DNA of 64,000 nt from Saprospiraceae bacterium (GCA_016708265.1 JADJGA010000008.1:3549-67548), one strand, 5' to 3'; numbered from the stretch's first letter, positions 26,955 to 38,086 are shown. Notes: generated by a model from the letters alone, not told the origin. Numbers and translations: made by a program.

Positions 26955-28829
26955 TTAAAATCCTGAATTTTTATCTCCTAAATATTTCGAACCCGGTCTG
27001 GAAGAATATGGAGTTTTTTTACCCGCTTCAATTATTCCGGTAGGTCTTGGCATTTCAAAATCTGTTTCCTTGCATGTCCTGAATTCAACTCTTCTGTTCA
27101 TCATATGTCCCAATTCAACTTCCTTTGAAATATTGTGAGAATCAGGAAGATTTGGTACTATCGGTTTTTCTTCACCTCCGTACATCAATTTGAATCTGTT
27201 CCTGTCTATACCATAATTCTGTACTAAGAAATCTACAGCAGTTTTTGCCCTGTTGTAAGATAACAAATCGTTGTATGCACTTGAATTTCTTACATCAGTT
27301 GCTCCAAAAGCAGTAACACAAAGTTTAGGATTTTTATTCATCACATCAGCAACATGCTTAAGATGTCCATAATATTCTGATTTCAAATAATATTTATCAA
27401 GATCAAAATGGATCATTGGCAAAAACCAATCTCCAACTCCTTCTTCTCCCCTGTTTATATAAGTCGTTCCAGTTCCGCCCCTTCCTGTTCCTTCTTCAAA
27501 CATCTTCATCACTTGTTGTTTTGTAATGCAGCATTTAACAGTATCCGGTATTATTGCACAACCAACCTCGTCAACCTCAAATCCGGGAGGAGAGAATGGT
27601 TCCTTGTCTTTGCAATCCGGAAGTCCATCACTGTCACTGTCAAGGATTATCCCTCTTGTGTCAACCTGGCAGCCTGAAAGACTGTTTATTTCGAGATCGA
27701 GCAAATTAATTACACCATCACCATCTGAGTCAGTAAGATCAAATGCAGGTCTTTGCTTGAGATTTGCAATATCACTGTATGCCATATCAAGTGGATTCAT
27801 CCAGTACAATGGCTCCGTTCTCTTTTTAAAATTAGCCATATTTATACCTAAACGAAGGTTTGTATAATGATTTAAATCATTTTGAACAGTCATGTCACCG
27901 GAAGTTCTGAATCTTATCCCATCAAGATAATCATTGTCTCCGATCATAACCTGATGCTCCAAACCGATGTTGATCCTTTTGTTGATCTTTCTGTAAATAC
28001 CCATTCCAAATACAATATCAGCATGAATATGAATTTTATCATTTATCCTGAATATTGCATATTTCGGATATGCTTTAGTTTCATACTTTCCATCATAATA
28101 GTCATTGATTGCCTTTTTCTGATCGATTCTTCCCTGCTTGGTATTTATATCAAATCCCTTTGAAAGAATAACATTGGCATCATAAATGCCTCCACTTGCA
28201 TTTTTAAGGTCCAGCATCGTCTGATTTGAATTGAGGCCAATACCCGCAAATGCTATCCAGTTCCATTTATTTCTTTCTTTATGAAATAATATGTTCCCTA
28301 TATTTAGCACTCCTTCAACATTTGCAGATACAAATTCTGTTTTGTATTTTGGGAACCATCCATTTCCAGCTGCGTATGCATCATAAGTGGGTGATTCAAC
28401 CAAGCCCCCTCCCTGTGAAGAATGTGTCCACCTTTGAGGGTCAATTCCATAAGTCTGCCCGTAGAAAAGGTCAAATCTAACTGAAAAAGTGTAATGAACA
28501 GCTTTTCTTAAATGAAGACCTAATCCGAATCCTGCCAGTGGCAATCTTTCATCTACATCCCCGTCAATGAAATAATGACCACCGTGAAGGCCTAATTCCC
28601 AGGCATTTTTCGGTTTAGCCGGAAATTTATAAAGCCCTTTTCTCCATTTTTTATTCTGGTCAGGGTCAATAGTCATATCATCCTTTATGACTGCAGATGT
28701 GTAGGTATCACGAATCTTAATAGTATCCTGGGTAGTTTCTTCACCATACGGCTCAGTTACTTCATTTTGGGAAACCAAATTCCCAAAATACATTAACCCA
28801 ATTAGCAATAAAGATAATTTTAGTTTCAT
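26955..28829 (-). CDS. OmpA-family outer-membrane protein with calcium-binding repeats
   Basis: 624 residues. After a signal peptide (LSLLLIGLMYFGNLVSQ) a strand-rich domain (about residues 70-350) looks like an outer-membrane barrel. Then come thrombospondin type 3-like Asp-rich repeats (DSDGDGVINLLD, DSDSDGLPDCKD) that bind calcium in this family. An OmpA domain follows (FDLDKYYLKSEY, TAFGATDVRNSSAYNDLLS, NRAKTAVDFL, NRRVEF), which binds peptidoglycan. It anchors the outer membrane to the cell wall. Monocistronic: promoter at 28867, terminator at 26902. Confidence 0.9.
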   Translation of the reverse strand: MKLKLSLLLIGLMYFGNLVSQNEVTEPYGEETTQDTIKIRDTYTSAVIKDDMTIDPDQNKKWRKGLYKFPAKPKNAWELGLHGGHYFIDGDVDERLPLAGFGLGLHLRKAVHYTFSVRFDLFYGQTYGIDPQRWTHSSQGGGLVESPTYDAYAAGNGWFPKYKTEFVSANVEGVLNIGNILFHKERNKWNWIAFAGIGLNSNQTMLDLKNASGGIYDANVILSKGFDINTKQGRIDQKKAINDYYDGKYETKAYPKYAIFRINDKIHIHADIVFGMGIYRKINKRINIGLEHQVMIGDNDYLDGIRFRTSGDMTVQNDLNHYTNLRLGINMANFKKRTEPLYWMNPLDMAYSDIANLKQRPAFDLTDSDGDGVINLLDLEINSLSGCQVDTRGIILDSDSDGLPDCKDKEPFSPPGFEVDEVGCAIIPDTVKCCITKQQVMKMFEEGTGRGGTGTTYINRGEEGVGDWFLPMIHFDLDKYYLKSEYYGHLKHVADVMNKNPKLCVTAFGATDVRNSSAYNDLLSYNRAKTAVDFLVQNYGIDRNRFKLMYGGEEKPIVPNLPDSHNISKEVELGHMMNRRVEFRTCKETDFEMPRPTGIIEAGKKTPYSSRPGSKYLGDKNSGF

Positions 28830-28866
28830 AAGGTCTCTTTTAAAAAGTTATTTGTTATTTCAAATG

Positions 28867-28874
28867 CAAATTTA
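28867..28874 (-). promoter_or_regulatory. -7 box TAAATTTG of the OmpA gene
   Basis: A minus-strand TAnnTTTG match 38 bp before the ATG at 28829. Confidence 0.45.
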
Positions 28875-29082
28875 TAACATTTTATTTAAAAACAAAAATA
28901 TTATTAATTATTTTAATACATAAACCTGTTTTTTTTCTACATTTTACGAATTTAAAATAATTTTAATGTGTAAAAATATATAAAATCACATTACCAACTA
29001 ATATGAAGACACTTTTTTTGGAGTTTACCCCCAATTTTTTGAAGTTTTTTTTTAATATGTTAAAAATGTTTAATTTATCTTT

Positions 29083-29090
29083 TATCTTTG
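29083..29090 (+). promoter_or_regulatory. -7 box TATCTTTG of the arginase-like gene
   Basis: An exact TAnnTTTG match 65 bp before the ATG at 29155. Confidence 0.45.
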
Positions 29091-29154
29091 TGTATCATAA
29101 TAAATTTATGGATTCTATAAATCCAATAAATATAAGATTTGCCATTTCATTGTT

Positions 29155-30222
29155 ATGAATTATAAAATTAATAGTTTTATGAAAGATTATTTTAAAGATT
29201 CTGAAGTTTTTTATTCTGAGTTTTATGATAAGGACAGTTTCGGCAGCATGATCACAAAATCATCTGATTTGATATTTCCTTCCGGCAATTCGGTTGTTAT
29301 ATTGGGATTTGATGAAATAGTTTCTGATTCCATCAGAATGGAGTTGTATAAAACATCATATACTTTCGAGAATCTGAATATATCAGATGTCGGAAATCTC
29401 ATCGATAATAGCCTTGAAAGTATCACTGGTTCATTTCAAAAGTTATCAGCTCAGACTTTGAATATAATTGTTCTGGGATCTGTTCCTGAACAGATTTCAA
29501 CTTTACTTCAATCGTTTAAAAATGGATTTATCAATATTGCTTTTATTGAAAAAAAAGGAGATATTTTTTTCAGTGATTCTATAAAACAGCAGGTTGATAA
29601 TTCTTTATTTATTAACAAAGCAAAATTATTATGCTATCAGTCACACCTGTTGCACAGCAATAAACTGGATGGTTTGAGAATAAATCAATCAATGAGACTT
29701 GGTGAATTCCGAAACAATTACAAGCAGGCAGAACCAATAATCCGTGATATAGAACTGGCTTTTTTCAACATGGACAGTATCCGGTATTCTGAGATACCGG
29801 GAATAAAAAACACTTCACCAAGCGGATTGACTTCTGAAGAAACTTGCCAGATAATGAAGTATCTTGGATTGAATACAAAAAATAATCTTATCAGCTTTTT
29901 GGGTTATGAACCAAAGTTTGATTTTCACAGCCAGGGAGCAATGGTTATTAGCCAGATGATCTGGTATTACCTCGAAGGATTAGACCAAAGAATAGTTGAA
30001 GATGTAAGCAACAGTTCTTATATTCAGACATTTATGGTTGATTTGAGTGACTATAACATTACACTTAAATTTTTGCAGAGCAAGAAAACAGGAAGATGGT
30101 GGGTTGAAATTCCTCTGAATGAAGATCAGGAATCATATTTTATGCCTTGCAGCGAAGAAGACTTCGATAAAGCAAGAAACAATGATCTTTCATACAGAAT
30201 TTTTAATGAACTAAGTTTATAA
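29155..30222 (+). CDS. Arginase-fold (formimidoglutamase-like) protein, probably non-catalytic
   Basis: 355 residues, no signal peptide. The C-terminal half follows the ureohydrolase layout ([35 protein letters not shown], then SFLGYEP), and the end ([12 protein letters not shown]) is typical of the Bacteroidota formimidoglutamase-like group. The metal-binding motifs of true arginases (GGDHS, D-x-H-x-D) cannot be found, so I infer a pseudoenzyme. It overlaps the convergent murF by 6 bp. In related genomes, from memory, it lies near gldJ and por genes, as here; a link to secretion or gliding is possible. Confidence 0.65.
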   Translation: MNYKINSFMKDYFKDSEVFYSEFYDKDSFGSMITKSSDLIFPSGNSVVILGFDEIVSDSIRMELYKTSYTFENLNISDVGNLIDNSLESITGSFQKLSAQTLNIIVLGSVPEQISTLLQSFKNGFINIAFIEKKGDIFFSDSIKQQVDNSLFINKAKLLCYQSHLLHSNKLDGLRINQSMRLGEFRNNYKQAEPIIRDIELAFFNMDSIRYSEIPGIKNTSPSGLTSEETCQIMKYLGLNTKNNLISFLGYEPKFDFHSQGAMVISQMIWYYLEGLDQRIVEDVSNSSYIQTFMVDLSDYNITLKFLQSKKTGRWWVEIPLNEDQESYFMPCSEEDFDKARNNDLSYRIFNELSL

Positions 30223-31548
30223 AAAAATAGTTTCGATTTTAATTCCTCTGGATCCTTTAGCAAGTATGAGTGATTCTTTTATATTGAATGAATTGATATA
30301 ATTTTTAGCTTCATTGCTATTTTCAAATGTTTTACAATTCCCGGGCATCGGATCTGTTTTTTCCCATGCAGATTTGAATTGAGGTCCAACCAATATTATT
30401 TGACCATATAAATTGTTTTTCAGCAGGTCTGAAATTACTTTTAAGTGCTCTTCTCCGCTTGTTTCTCCCAATTCCAGCATATCCCCCAGAATAACTATTT
30501 TCTCACGCGTATCTGCAATATTTCCAAATGACAATATTGCTTCCCGTACAGAAGTAGGATTAGCGTTATATGCATCAAGAATAACAGTATTGTTTTTCCA
30601 TTCAATTATCTGCGATCTGTTATTTGATGGAATGAACTCTTTGAGTGCTTTAATGATGTTTTGGAGCTTTACATTAAAATGATCTGCTACCTTACACGCA
30701 TTTACAATATTATCAAAATTATACTGACCATAGACTGAAGTGGAGCAGTCAAATGTTTTACCTGTATTATCATTGATTGCCAGATTGATGAACATATTTA
30801 CACCTGTCCTTTCAACTGAAGCGATATTTTTTCCTTTGAAATCAGAACTGTCAAATATTTCAGCTGATTTGAAAGCATCAGATTCAAGTACTTTGAAAAT
30901 ATCTTTTACAGATTTGTTATAAAAAAAAAGTCCGTTATTGTTTTTTATAAATTTATACAATTCTGTTTTGGTTTTTACAATATTCTCAACACTTCCGAAT
31001 CCCTCAAGGTGAGCTTTGCCTATACTGGTGATCAGTCCGTAAGTGGGAAAAGCTATATTGCATAATTCCATGATTTCTCCGGGTCCGCTGGCTCCCATTT
31101 CGATAATCGCAATCTGATGACTTTCTTTAATATTCAATAAAGTAAGAGGAACTCCTATATGATTATTTAGGTTTCCCTGAGTACAGAGAGTATCGAATTC
31201 AGCTGAAAGCAGATGATATATAAGCTCTTTTGTTGTGGTCTTACCATTGGTACCTGTCAAAGCTACAACCGGAATATCGAAAGTGAGTCGATGCATTCTG
31301 GCAACTTCCTGTAGAGTTTGAAGTGTATTCTCTACATAAATAACATTCTCCTTACCTTTCAAATTTATATCTGAGCTTACAGCAATTAATGCACCGTTCT
31401 GAATAGCCTGATCAATAAATTTACTTCCGTCAAAGTTTTCTCCTGTTAAAGCAAAAAAAACCTGTCCTGCTTTAATTGTACGTGAATCTATAGAGATACC
31501 CCGGGATTTTCTGATAATACTGTAGAGTTCTTCAAATTGATTTTTCAT
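30217..31548 (-). CDS. murF: UDP-MurNAc-tripeptide-D-Ala-D-Ala ligase
   Basis: 443 residues. Mur ligase layout: an N-terminal substrate domain ([26 protein letters not shown]), the ATP-binding P-loop ([17 protein letters not shown]), the block [24 protein letters not shown], then [11 protein letters not shown], and the C-terminal domain with [10 protein letters not shown] and LGDMLELG. It adds D-Ala-D-Ala to the peptidoglycan precursor in the cytoplasm. Transcribed in the same direction as gldJ but separated from it by a terminator. Confidence 0.95.
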   Translation of the reverse strand: MKNQFEELYSIIRKSRGISIDSRTIKAGQVFFALTGENFDGSKFIDQAIQNGALIAVSSDINLKGKENVIYVENTLQTLQEVARMHRLTFDIPVVALTGTNGKTTTKELIYHLLSAEFDTLCTQGNLNNHIGVPLTLLNIKESHQIAIIEMGASGPGEIMELCNIAFPTYGLITSIGKAHLEGFGSVENIVKTKTELYKFIKNNNGLFFYNKSVKDIFKVLESDAFKSAEIFDSSDFKGKNIASVERTGVNMFINLAINDNTGKTFDCSTSVYGQYNFDNIVNACKVADHFNVKLQNIIKALKEFIPSNNRSQIIEWKNNTVILDAYNANPTSVREAILSFGNIADTREKIVILGDMLELGETSGEEHLKVISDLLKNNLYGQIILVGPQFKSAWEKTDPMPGNCKTFENSNEAKNYINSFNIKESLILAKGSRGIKIETIFL

Positions 31549-31634
31549 TAAATTTAATTGATGAAGTTGACAAAGCTTATATTTTGAGTAAATTGTTCTG
31601 CTATCAAAAGGTAATCAAATGTTTATCATAAAAA

Positions 31635-31662
31635 AACCCGATACTGATTTCAATACCGGGTT
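31635..31662 (-). terminator. Rho-independent terminator of gldJ
   Basis: On the minus strand AACCCGGTATTG pairs with CAGTATCGGGTT, followed by TTTTTTTATG. It lies 22 bp beyond the gldJ stop. Confidence 0.8.
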
Positions 31663-31683
31663 GTATGTTTTATTAAAGCAATT

Positions 31684-33180
31684 TTATTTATAGCGTCTTC
31701 TTACCTGAGTTGGTTTGCCGAAATAGTTTCCATCTGGGTCTCCGTTTCCTGCCTGTGAACCTACTCTTGACATTGCACATCTGAATCCTACAGATCTGCT
31801 GGATTTATTTTCGTCAAGGAATCTTCTCTGACCAGGACTCAACCAGTATAATCTGTCTTCCCAGCTACCACCCTTGATAACTCTTGACTGATTATTGACT
31901 AATGAACTTTTACCGTATCCATAGGTTACATATTCATTGTCGTCATCAGAATAATTTCTAAGATCTCCTTTTTTGTAGTTATCTCTACCCATTACTTCTT
32001 CGTCTTCCACCAACCTGGATTTCAACCTTCCAAGGCTGTCTTTCTCAACCAGATTGCCGTTTTCATCTTTAACAAGTTCAGAAAAAACGTTACCCCTGTG
32101 AGGATTCAGTTCCTGATTCTGAGCATCGCTGAGTTCCTGAAATGTTGTTACTCTGTATACATCAGCAACCCACTCACTGACATTGCCAGCCATATTATAA
32201 AGTCCGAAATCATTTGGTATGAATGATTTAACAGGAGCTGATATTGATGCTTTATCATTTAATCTTCCGGCCATACCCATATAGTCACCACCTCCTCTTC
32301 GGAAGTTACCCATCATCTCTCCCTGATTTTTATCATGTCTCTTATATCTTGCAGTATAATTATCCCATGGGAAATATCTTCTGTCAGTATAAATTTCATC
32401 TTTAGTTGGTGCTTGTTTTCCAACCAGTGATAATGCTGCATATTCCCATTCTGCTTCTGTCGGCAACCTGTATTCAGGAAGTAAGATTCCATCTTCAAAT
32501 CTTACAGGTCTTTCACCACCATTAGTCAGGTCAGGAAGATTTTTTCTTACTGAAGGCTGATACTGATTGCTTAAATATGCTTTGGTATTGAAGTTGTCAG
32601 AATCTGTCTGCTGAGGATTCGGGTTTATAATGCCTTTTTCTATTAAAAGCATCTCATTAACACGGTCTGTTCTCCATTTTGAAAATTCTGTTGCCTGTAC
32701 CCAGCTAACCCCTACAACAGGATAGTCATCAAAAGATGGGAAACGGAAATAGGTTTCTACATATGGTTCATTGAAAGCTAATTCTTCTCTCCACACCAAA
32801 GTATCGGGCAGAGCTTTTTGATATACTTCAGGATAGGATTTGTAGACTCTTTTGATCCAGTGCAGATATTCACGGTAATCAATATTTGCAACTTCAGTTT
32901 CATCCATGTAAAATGAAGAAACTGTTACCCTCCTTGGAATATTATTCCATTCGTAGGTGGCATCTTCTTCGGTGAGTCCCATAGCAAAAGTTCCTCCTTC
33001 AATCAGGACCAGATTTGGTCCGGTCATTTGACCTTCATAATCCAATTTTTCAAATCCACCCCACTCAGGGTTGTTGTATGCCCAACCGGTTGAATTCGAT
33101 CTTTGTTCTTGTTGTTTGCATGATGCCAGAATAACAGCAGCAAATACCAGGGTGCCAATTACTTTAAAAAAATCTTTCAT
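31684..33180 (-). CDS. gldJ: Gliding-motility / type IX secretion lipoprotein GldJ
   Basis: 498 residues. A signal peptide with lipobox ILASC (Cys20 area) makes it an outer-membrane lipoprotein facing the periplasm. The rest is a formylglycine-generating-enzyme-like (SUMF1) domain: STGWAYNNPEWGGFE, LVLIEGGTFAMG, FYMDETEVANIDYREYL, YRLPTEAEWEYAA, NMAGNVSEWVADVY, RVIKGGSWEDRLYWLSPGQR and SVGFRCA. In gliding Bacteroidota, GldJ stabilises other Gld and Spr parts of the type IX machinery. GldK has the same fold; the neighbourhood of murF, porU and porV favours GldJ. Confidence 0.8.
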   Translation of the reverse strand: MKDFFKVIGTLVFAAVILASCKQQEQRSNSTGWAYNNPEWGGFEKLDYEGQMTGPNLVLIEGGTFAMGLTEEDATYEWNNIPRRVTVSSFYMDETEVANIDYREYLHWIKRVYKSYPEVYQKALPDTLVWREELAFNEPYVETYFRFPSFDDYPVVGVSWVQATEFSKWRTDRVNEMLLIEKGIINPNPQQTDSDNFNTKAYLSNQYQPSVRKNLPDLTNGGERPVRFEDGILLPEYRLPTEAEWEYAALSLVGKQAPTKDEIYTDRRYFPWDNYTARYKRHDKNQGEMMGNFRRGGGDYMGMAGRLNDKASISAPVKSFIPNDFGLYNMAGNVSEWVADVYRVTTFQELSDAQNQELNPHRGNVFSELVKDENGNLVEKDSLGRLKSRLVEDEEVMGRDNYKKGDLRNYSDDDNEYVTYGYGKSSLVNNQSRVIKGGSWEDRLYWLSPGQRRFLDENKSSRSVGFRCAMSRVGSQAGNGDPDGNYFGKPTQVRRRYK

Positions 33181-33322
33181 TTGTTAATTAAATTTTGTAA
33201 AATATTGCAATAAAAGCAATAATAAAAATAGTCAATTCAAAAATTCGTCGCAAAGTAAAAACAAAATTCTTAAAAAAATATTGTTTTTTTCAAAAAAAAT
33301 GCTGAATTAAATTTCAGAACCG

Positions 33323-33352
33323 CAAATTTAGAATTAAAATCAATATCAACAA
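33323..33352 (-). promoter_or_regulatory. Putative gldJ promoter TTG-N19-TAAATTTG
   Basis: On the minus strand TTG (33352-33350) and TAAATTTG (33330-33323) are 19 bp apart. It is 143 bp before the gldJ start, leaving a long AT-rich leader. Confidence 0.4.
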
Positions 33353-33378
33353 AACATAAAGCAAAAATAATGCCGGAT

Positions 33379-34401
33379 TTATCTGAATAAATTAAAACAG
33401 TCACTATACCTGTATTCTTTTCTGAAAAGTGTTGATTTTTCAAAATTTACAGTAATTCCCAATTCATGACTACCACCGGTATTTATTCCAAGCCTCGATA
33501 TCGTATAATCAAAGCTGTAACCGATCTTAAACATTTCTTTTGTTACTCCTGCAGTAAACAATACTGCATCTGAATTTGTGAAATTATATCTGTAACCCAA
33601 TCCACCAAAAAAACCTCCAAGATCAAAATAATTGTTAACAGTGAGCTGGTGAAGGCCTGACTGGTAAACATACAATAATCCGGGTGAGAAAAATCTTTTA
33701 TGATAGATATCATCAGGGGTCAACTGAACCTCCCCACCGATTTGAGCAGTGAACCTCATGGGCAATCCCTTATTTACAGCATCAGAATTTTGATCAAAAT
33801 AATAATCTACAGGTGTATTTGCATGTTTTATAGCCACTCCAAGGAAAATAGATCTGGAATAATATAAAACACCGGCTGACAGATCGAAATATCTTTTTGT
33901 TAGGTCTTCGGGTCTCGTTTCATCAGTGATCAAGCGGGAACCATCGGGCAATGTAAATCCGCTATATGCATCAATCATATCACCAAATATCAGTTTATTC
34001 CAGTCCAGGGTATTCTGACCGTAAGCAAGTCCTAAACCCATTTTAAAATACTTGTTTTCAGCAGCTTTTAATCTGTAAGAAACAATACCTTCGGTGCGGA
34101 ATCTTTTATAAATACCATTCCCGCTATCGTCCATCAGTATTATAAGTCCAGTTCCAAAATTTTTCTTTTCAAAAAATCTGTCTGCTGAAATGGAATAGGT
34201 ATTATATGCAAAATTTATCATCGGCCATTCAATTCTCGAATTGAGATTTATGACAGGAGCATAGCTATTTCCAGCAAATGCCGGATTAATATGCAGAGGA
34301 GAACTGTAGAACTGGGAAAATATCGGATCCTGTGATCCAAGAGGTATGACTCCTGAAGCTATAATTATCCAAATAAATAATATGTTGAAAAAAAATTTCA
34401 A
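33379..34401 (-). CDS. PorP/SprF family type IX secretion outer-membrane protein
   Basis: 340 residues. Signal peptide (LFIWIIIASGVIPLGSQ), then the family start DPIFSQFYSSPLHINPAFAG, followed by repeated beta hairpins and the family's paired motifs (GLAYGQNTLDWNKLIFGD, LGVAIKHANTPVDYYF, QIGGEVQLTPDD). Members sit in the outer membrane and attach SprB-like or type B-sorted proteins to the surface, each usually next to its client; no large client gene lies beside this one. The gap of 198 bp to gldJ suggests a separate unit. Confidence 0.9.
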   Translation of the reverse strand: MKFFFNILFIWIIIASGVIPLGSQDPIFSQFYSSPLHINPAFAGNSYAPVINLNSRIEWPMINFAYNTYSISADRFFEKKNFGTGLIILMDDSGNGIYKRFRTEGIVSYRLKAAENKYFKMGLGLAYGQNTLDWNKLIFGDMIDAYSGFTLPDGSRLITDETRPEDLTKRYFDLSAGVLYYSRSIFLGVAIKHANTPVDYYFDQNSDAVNKGLPMRFTAQIGGEVQLTPDDIYHKRFFSPGLLYVYQSGLHQLTVNNYFDLGGFFGGLGYRYNFTNSDAVLFTAGVTKEMFKIGYSFDYTISRLGINTGGSHELGITVNFEKSTLFRKEYRYSDCFNLFR

Positions 34402-34607
34402 AAAAAAATGCTGATTATACTATAATTTTTTAATTAACGTTTTGTTAACATTGTAATCAAATATTTCAAATCAATCAACTGGTAAACTTACAATATATCG
34501 ACAAAAATTTACAATTAAAAACTGACAAAAAATATTCCTGGCAATATAACATTAAATTGTAAACGATAAGTTCAATTTAATTATTATTCAGTTATAATTA
34601 ATGATTT

Positions 34608-37600
34608 ATGAGAAATATACTTTTACCAGCTTTAATTATATTAAGTTTTCAGCTAAATGCACAGAGGGACAATGACAGTATTTTCCTAAGAAGTCCGGAT
34701 TATGCTGCAAACTCAGTTTTGTCGAAAGGTGATATTTACAGGCTGGAGATCAAAGAAACGGGTATTTTCAGGATCACCTACGACTATTTGAAAGGAACAG
34801 GTTTGAACCCTGACAATATTGACCCGTCAAAAATCCAGTTGTATAATAATGGTGAAGGCAGACTTAAACAGCTTGTCGATGATAATTATACCGATGATCT
34901 CATAGAAATTCCATACCATGGCTCAGGTCTTGATGACGGAAAATTTGACAAAGATGACTATATTCTGTTTTTTGCCGGAGGACCCGATAAATGGAGTTTT
35001 AATACAATAAAAAAACAATGGGAATTTGATAAAAATATCTATTCAAATTTAAATTACTGTTTTCTCAGAACAGGTGTTGAAAAAGGTAAAAGAATAACTT
35101 ATCAGAATATCACTGAAAGTCCCGTTTATACAACGGATAAAACAGATGTATTCGCCGTATATGAATCAGATAACATTAACTTACTTGGGTCAAATATCAA
35201 GACCAGCGGATCCGGACAGGAATGGTACGGAGATAATATTTCCAACAATGCAGATAGAGATTTTTCGGATAAATTCAGTGATTTTATTTTTGATAAATCA
35301 GATGGACTCAATGTACGCGTTGTTTTTGCCGGAAGAAGCAGGAATTCATCAAAACTTTCGATTAAACCAGATAATAAGGTTTCTGAGATCAATGTCAACT
35401 CCGTTCAGGTAGATGACGTTGAAGCTACTTATGCCCAAAGGATTGACAACAGTCAGTTTTTAACTCCCGAAAATGACAAATTCAGGATTAAAATCCAGTA
35501 TTCAGGTGAATCCGGCTGGTTAGATAAAATTGAAGTTAACGGAAGGAAAAAAGCAGATTATAATGGAATTCCTTTGTATCTTAGAGATAAGAATAGTCCT
35601 GACAATAAAATTGCATCTTTTACAATTACCAATTTCAACCAAAATGTGCTTGTATGGAATATAGGCGATATTGCCAATATTTCAGGCTATCAGTATACTT
35701 TGAATGGTAATGCTGCACAATTAAATTACAAAAATAATAGTAAAACTCTTTTCATAGCTTTTGGCAGTGACAAGCCATTTCCTGTTCCAGGCAAATCTGA
35801 AAAAATTCAAAATCAGGACCTGCATGCCGTAAATGATGCCGATATGCTGATAGTATATCATAAAGATTTTGAAAAACCAGCCTCAGATCTTGCAAAATAC
35901 AGGGAAGAAACAAATAAAATCAAAGTCTATGCCATTGATCAGGACAAAATATTCAATGAGTTTTCATGCGGTAAGAAAGATCCTTCAGCCATAAGAGATT
36001 TCGTAAGGATGCTGAAGATTAAAAATAATTCTTTCGGTTATCTTTTGCTTTTGGGAGACGGATCGTATGATCAGCGGGGAATTGTGACCAATAATGATAA
36101 TTTCATCTCAGTATATGAAACCCCCGGCAGTCTGGACCCTATCAATTCATTTCCTACTGATGATTATTTTGGTATGATCTCACTTGGAGACGGTGTCAGC
36201 CTTTCAGGTGATCTCGATATCAGCGTGGGAAGATTTCCTGTCAGGACATTAAAACAGGCTGAAAATTCTATTCAGAAACTTATCGATTACGAGACAAATC
36301 AAGAATATTACGGTGACTGGATAAATAACTTCACCTTTGCCGCAGATGATGAAGATGAAGGATATGATTATGCTCATTTTGATGGAGCAGAAAAAATAAG
36401 TACATTTCTTAAACAAAAGTATCCAACTTCCAATATCAATAAAATATATCTCGATGCCTATAATCAGGAACAAAATGCAGGCGGACAAAGATATCCTGAA
36501 GTAAATAATGAGATCAATACTAATTTCTTCAAAGGCATGTTCATGTTCATTTATTTTGGACATGGTGGTCCAAAAGGTCTTGCACAGGAAAGGATATTAC
36601 AGTCAGAAGATATATTATCATGGAACAATAAAACAAAATTGCCACTTCTGCTAACTGCTACATGTTCATTTACGGGATTTGATGACCCTGCAATAAATAC
36701 AGCAGGGGAGGAAACTTTTCTGAAGGAGAAGGGAGGAGTCATTTCATTGATCACAACTGTCAGAGCGGTATATTCTTCCAGCAATGATGCACTTGTAAAA
36801 TCGATTTTCGATGCTATATTTGCTAACGAAACAAGCAGATATCTGCCGGCAGGTGATATTCTCAGACTTGCCAAGAATAAGTTGACATCTGACACCAATA
36901 ATAAACGTAAATTCCTCTTGTTCGGAGATCCATACATGAGATTGAAATTTCCTCAGTATAAAGTTAAAACCACTCAAATAAACGGTAAAGCAGCAGGAAA
37001 TGTTGGGACTGTAATTGATACTCTGAGTGCTATGGAAAGCACAATAATAAAAGGTGAAGTCACTGACAATTCTGACAAAATCATAAGTGATTTCAACGGT
37101 AAAGTTTATCTTACTATATATGATAAAGTTCAAAAGCTGACAACCAAAGCCAATGACCATCCGAATCAGGAAAACTTTAAAAGGGAATTTGAATTGCAGA
37201 AAAACATTCTATTCAAGGGACTGGCTGAAGTCAAAAACGGAGAATTTGAGTTGTCTTTCATTCTTCCAAAAGACATCAATTACAAATACGGTAACGGTAA
37301 AATCAGCTATTATGCCATTGATGGAGATCTGAAACAAGCAGCCGGATATTATACAAATATAATAATAGGAGGAACTGCTGACAAACTCATCAGTGACAAT
37401 ATCGGACCGGAAATTGAACTTTTCATGAATGATAAGGGATTTGCCTCAGGTGGAATAACAAATTCTGAACCTGTACTTCTTGGATTCCTTGAGGATGAAA
37501 GCGGCATCAATATCACAGGCATGAGCATAGGCCATGATCTTGCTGCTGAATTGAGCAATGATGATAACAAGATAATACTCAATGATTTTTACCAATCGGA

Positions 37601-38060
37601 ACTGAACAATTATAAAAAAGGCAGTTTTAAATTTCCTCTTTCAAAACTTGACCCCGGCAAATATTCAGTAAATGTGGAAGCCTGGGATATATTCAATAAC
37701 AAGAGTGAGAGAACACTCGATTTTGTGGTGATAGACAATACAGACCAGACCTTGAATCATGTATTGAATTTCCCAAATCCTTTTACAACTAGGACAAATT
37801 TCAGGTTTGAACACGACCTTCCGGATAACAGCCTTGATATAGTAATAAATATTTTCTCGATGTCGGGCAAACTGGTGAAAACTATTGAAAGAAATTCATT
37901 TGCTACAGGATTTCAGGTTTCAGATATTGATTGGGACGGGACTGATGATTTTGGAACAAAACTCGCAAACGGTGTGTATGTTTTCAAAGTCAAAGTTTTT
38001 TCAAAAGAATACAATATAAAGAGAGAAAGCAAGTTTGAAAAATTAGTCATCATAAGATAA
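34608..38060 (+). CDS. porU: Type IX secretion sortase PorU
   Basis: 1150 residues, matching the usual large size. Signal peptide at the N-terminus, a strand-rich pro region, then a C25 (gingipain-like) cysteine peptidase: SAIRDFVRMLKI, LLLGDGSYD, FPTDDYFGM, the catalytic His652 in YFGHGGPKGL and Cys686 in TATCSFTGFDDP. The C-terminus is Ig-like with a type A sorting-like tail (NFPNPFTTRTNFRF, KLANGVYVFKVKV). PorU cuts the sorting signal from secreted cargo and attaches the cargo to A-LPS on the cell surface. It is followed 26 bp later by porV, its outer-membrane partner. Confidence 0.95.
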   Translation: MRNILLPALIILSFQLNAQRDNDSIFLRSPDYAANSVLSKGDIYRLEIKETGIFRITYDYLKGTGLNPDNIDPSKIQLYNNGEGRLKQLVDDNYTDDLIEIPYHGSGLDDGKFDKDDYILFFAGGPDKWSFNTIKKQWEFDKNIYSNLNYCFLRTGVEKGKRITYQNITESPVYTTDKTDVFAVYESDNINLLGSNIKTSGSGQEWYGDNISNNADRDFSDKFSDFIFDKSDGLNVRVVFAGRSRNSSKLSIKPDNKVSEINVNSVQVDDVEATYAQRIDNSQFLTPENDKFRIKIQYSGESGWLDKIEVNGRKKADYNGIPLYLRDKNSPDNKIASFTITNFNQNVLVWNIGDIANISGYQYTLNGNAAQLNYKNNSKTLFIAFGSDKPFPVPGKSEKIQNQDLHAVNDADMLIVYHKDFEKPASDLAKYREETNKIKVYAIDQDKIFNEFSCGKKDPSAIRDFVRMLKIKNNSFGYLLLLGDGSYDQRGIVTNNDNFISVYETPGSLDPINSFPTDDYFGMISLGDGVSLSGDLDISVGRFPVRTLKQAENSIQKLIDYETNQEYYGDWINNFTFAADDEDEGYDYAHFDGAEKISTFLKQKYPTSNINKIYLDAYNQEQNAGGQRYPEVNNEINTNFFKGMFMFIYFGHGGPKGLAQERILQSEDILSWNNKTKLPLLLTATCSFTGFDDPAINTAGEETFLKEKGGVISLITTVRAVYSSSNDALVKSIFDAIFANETSRYLPAGDILRLAKNKLTSDTNNKRKFLLFGDPYMRLKFPQYKVKTTQINGKAAGNVGTVIDTLSAMESTIIKGEVTDNSDKIISDFNGKVYLTIYDKVQKLTTKANDHPNQENFKREFELQKNILFKGLAEVKNGEFELSFILPKDINYKYGNGKISYYAIDGDLKQAAGYYTNIIIGGTADKLISDNIGPEIELFMNDKGFASGGITNSEPVLLGFLEDESGINITGMSIGHDLAAELSNDDNKIILNDFYQSELNNYKKGSFKFPLSKLDPGKYSVNVEAWDIFNNKSERTLDFVVIDNTDQTLNHVLNFPNPFTTRTNFRFEHDLPDNSLDIVINIFSMSGKLVKTIERNSFATGFQVSDIDWDGTDDFGTKLANGVYVFKVKVFSKEYNIKRESKFEKLVIIR

Positions 38061-38086
38061 CATTACTCTATTAAAAATAATTTAAA

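Noticed and set aside
36249..37160. Antisense frames within porU
   Set aside because: porU is complete with catalytic residues; these frames lack starts and family signals.
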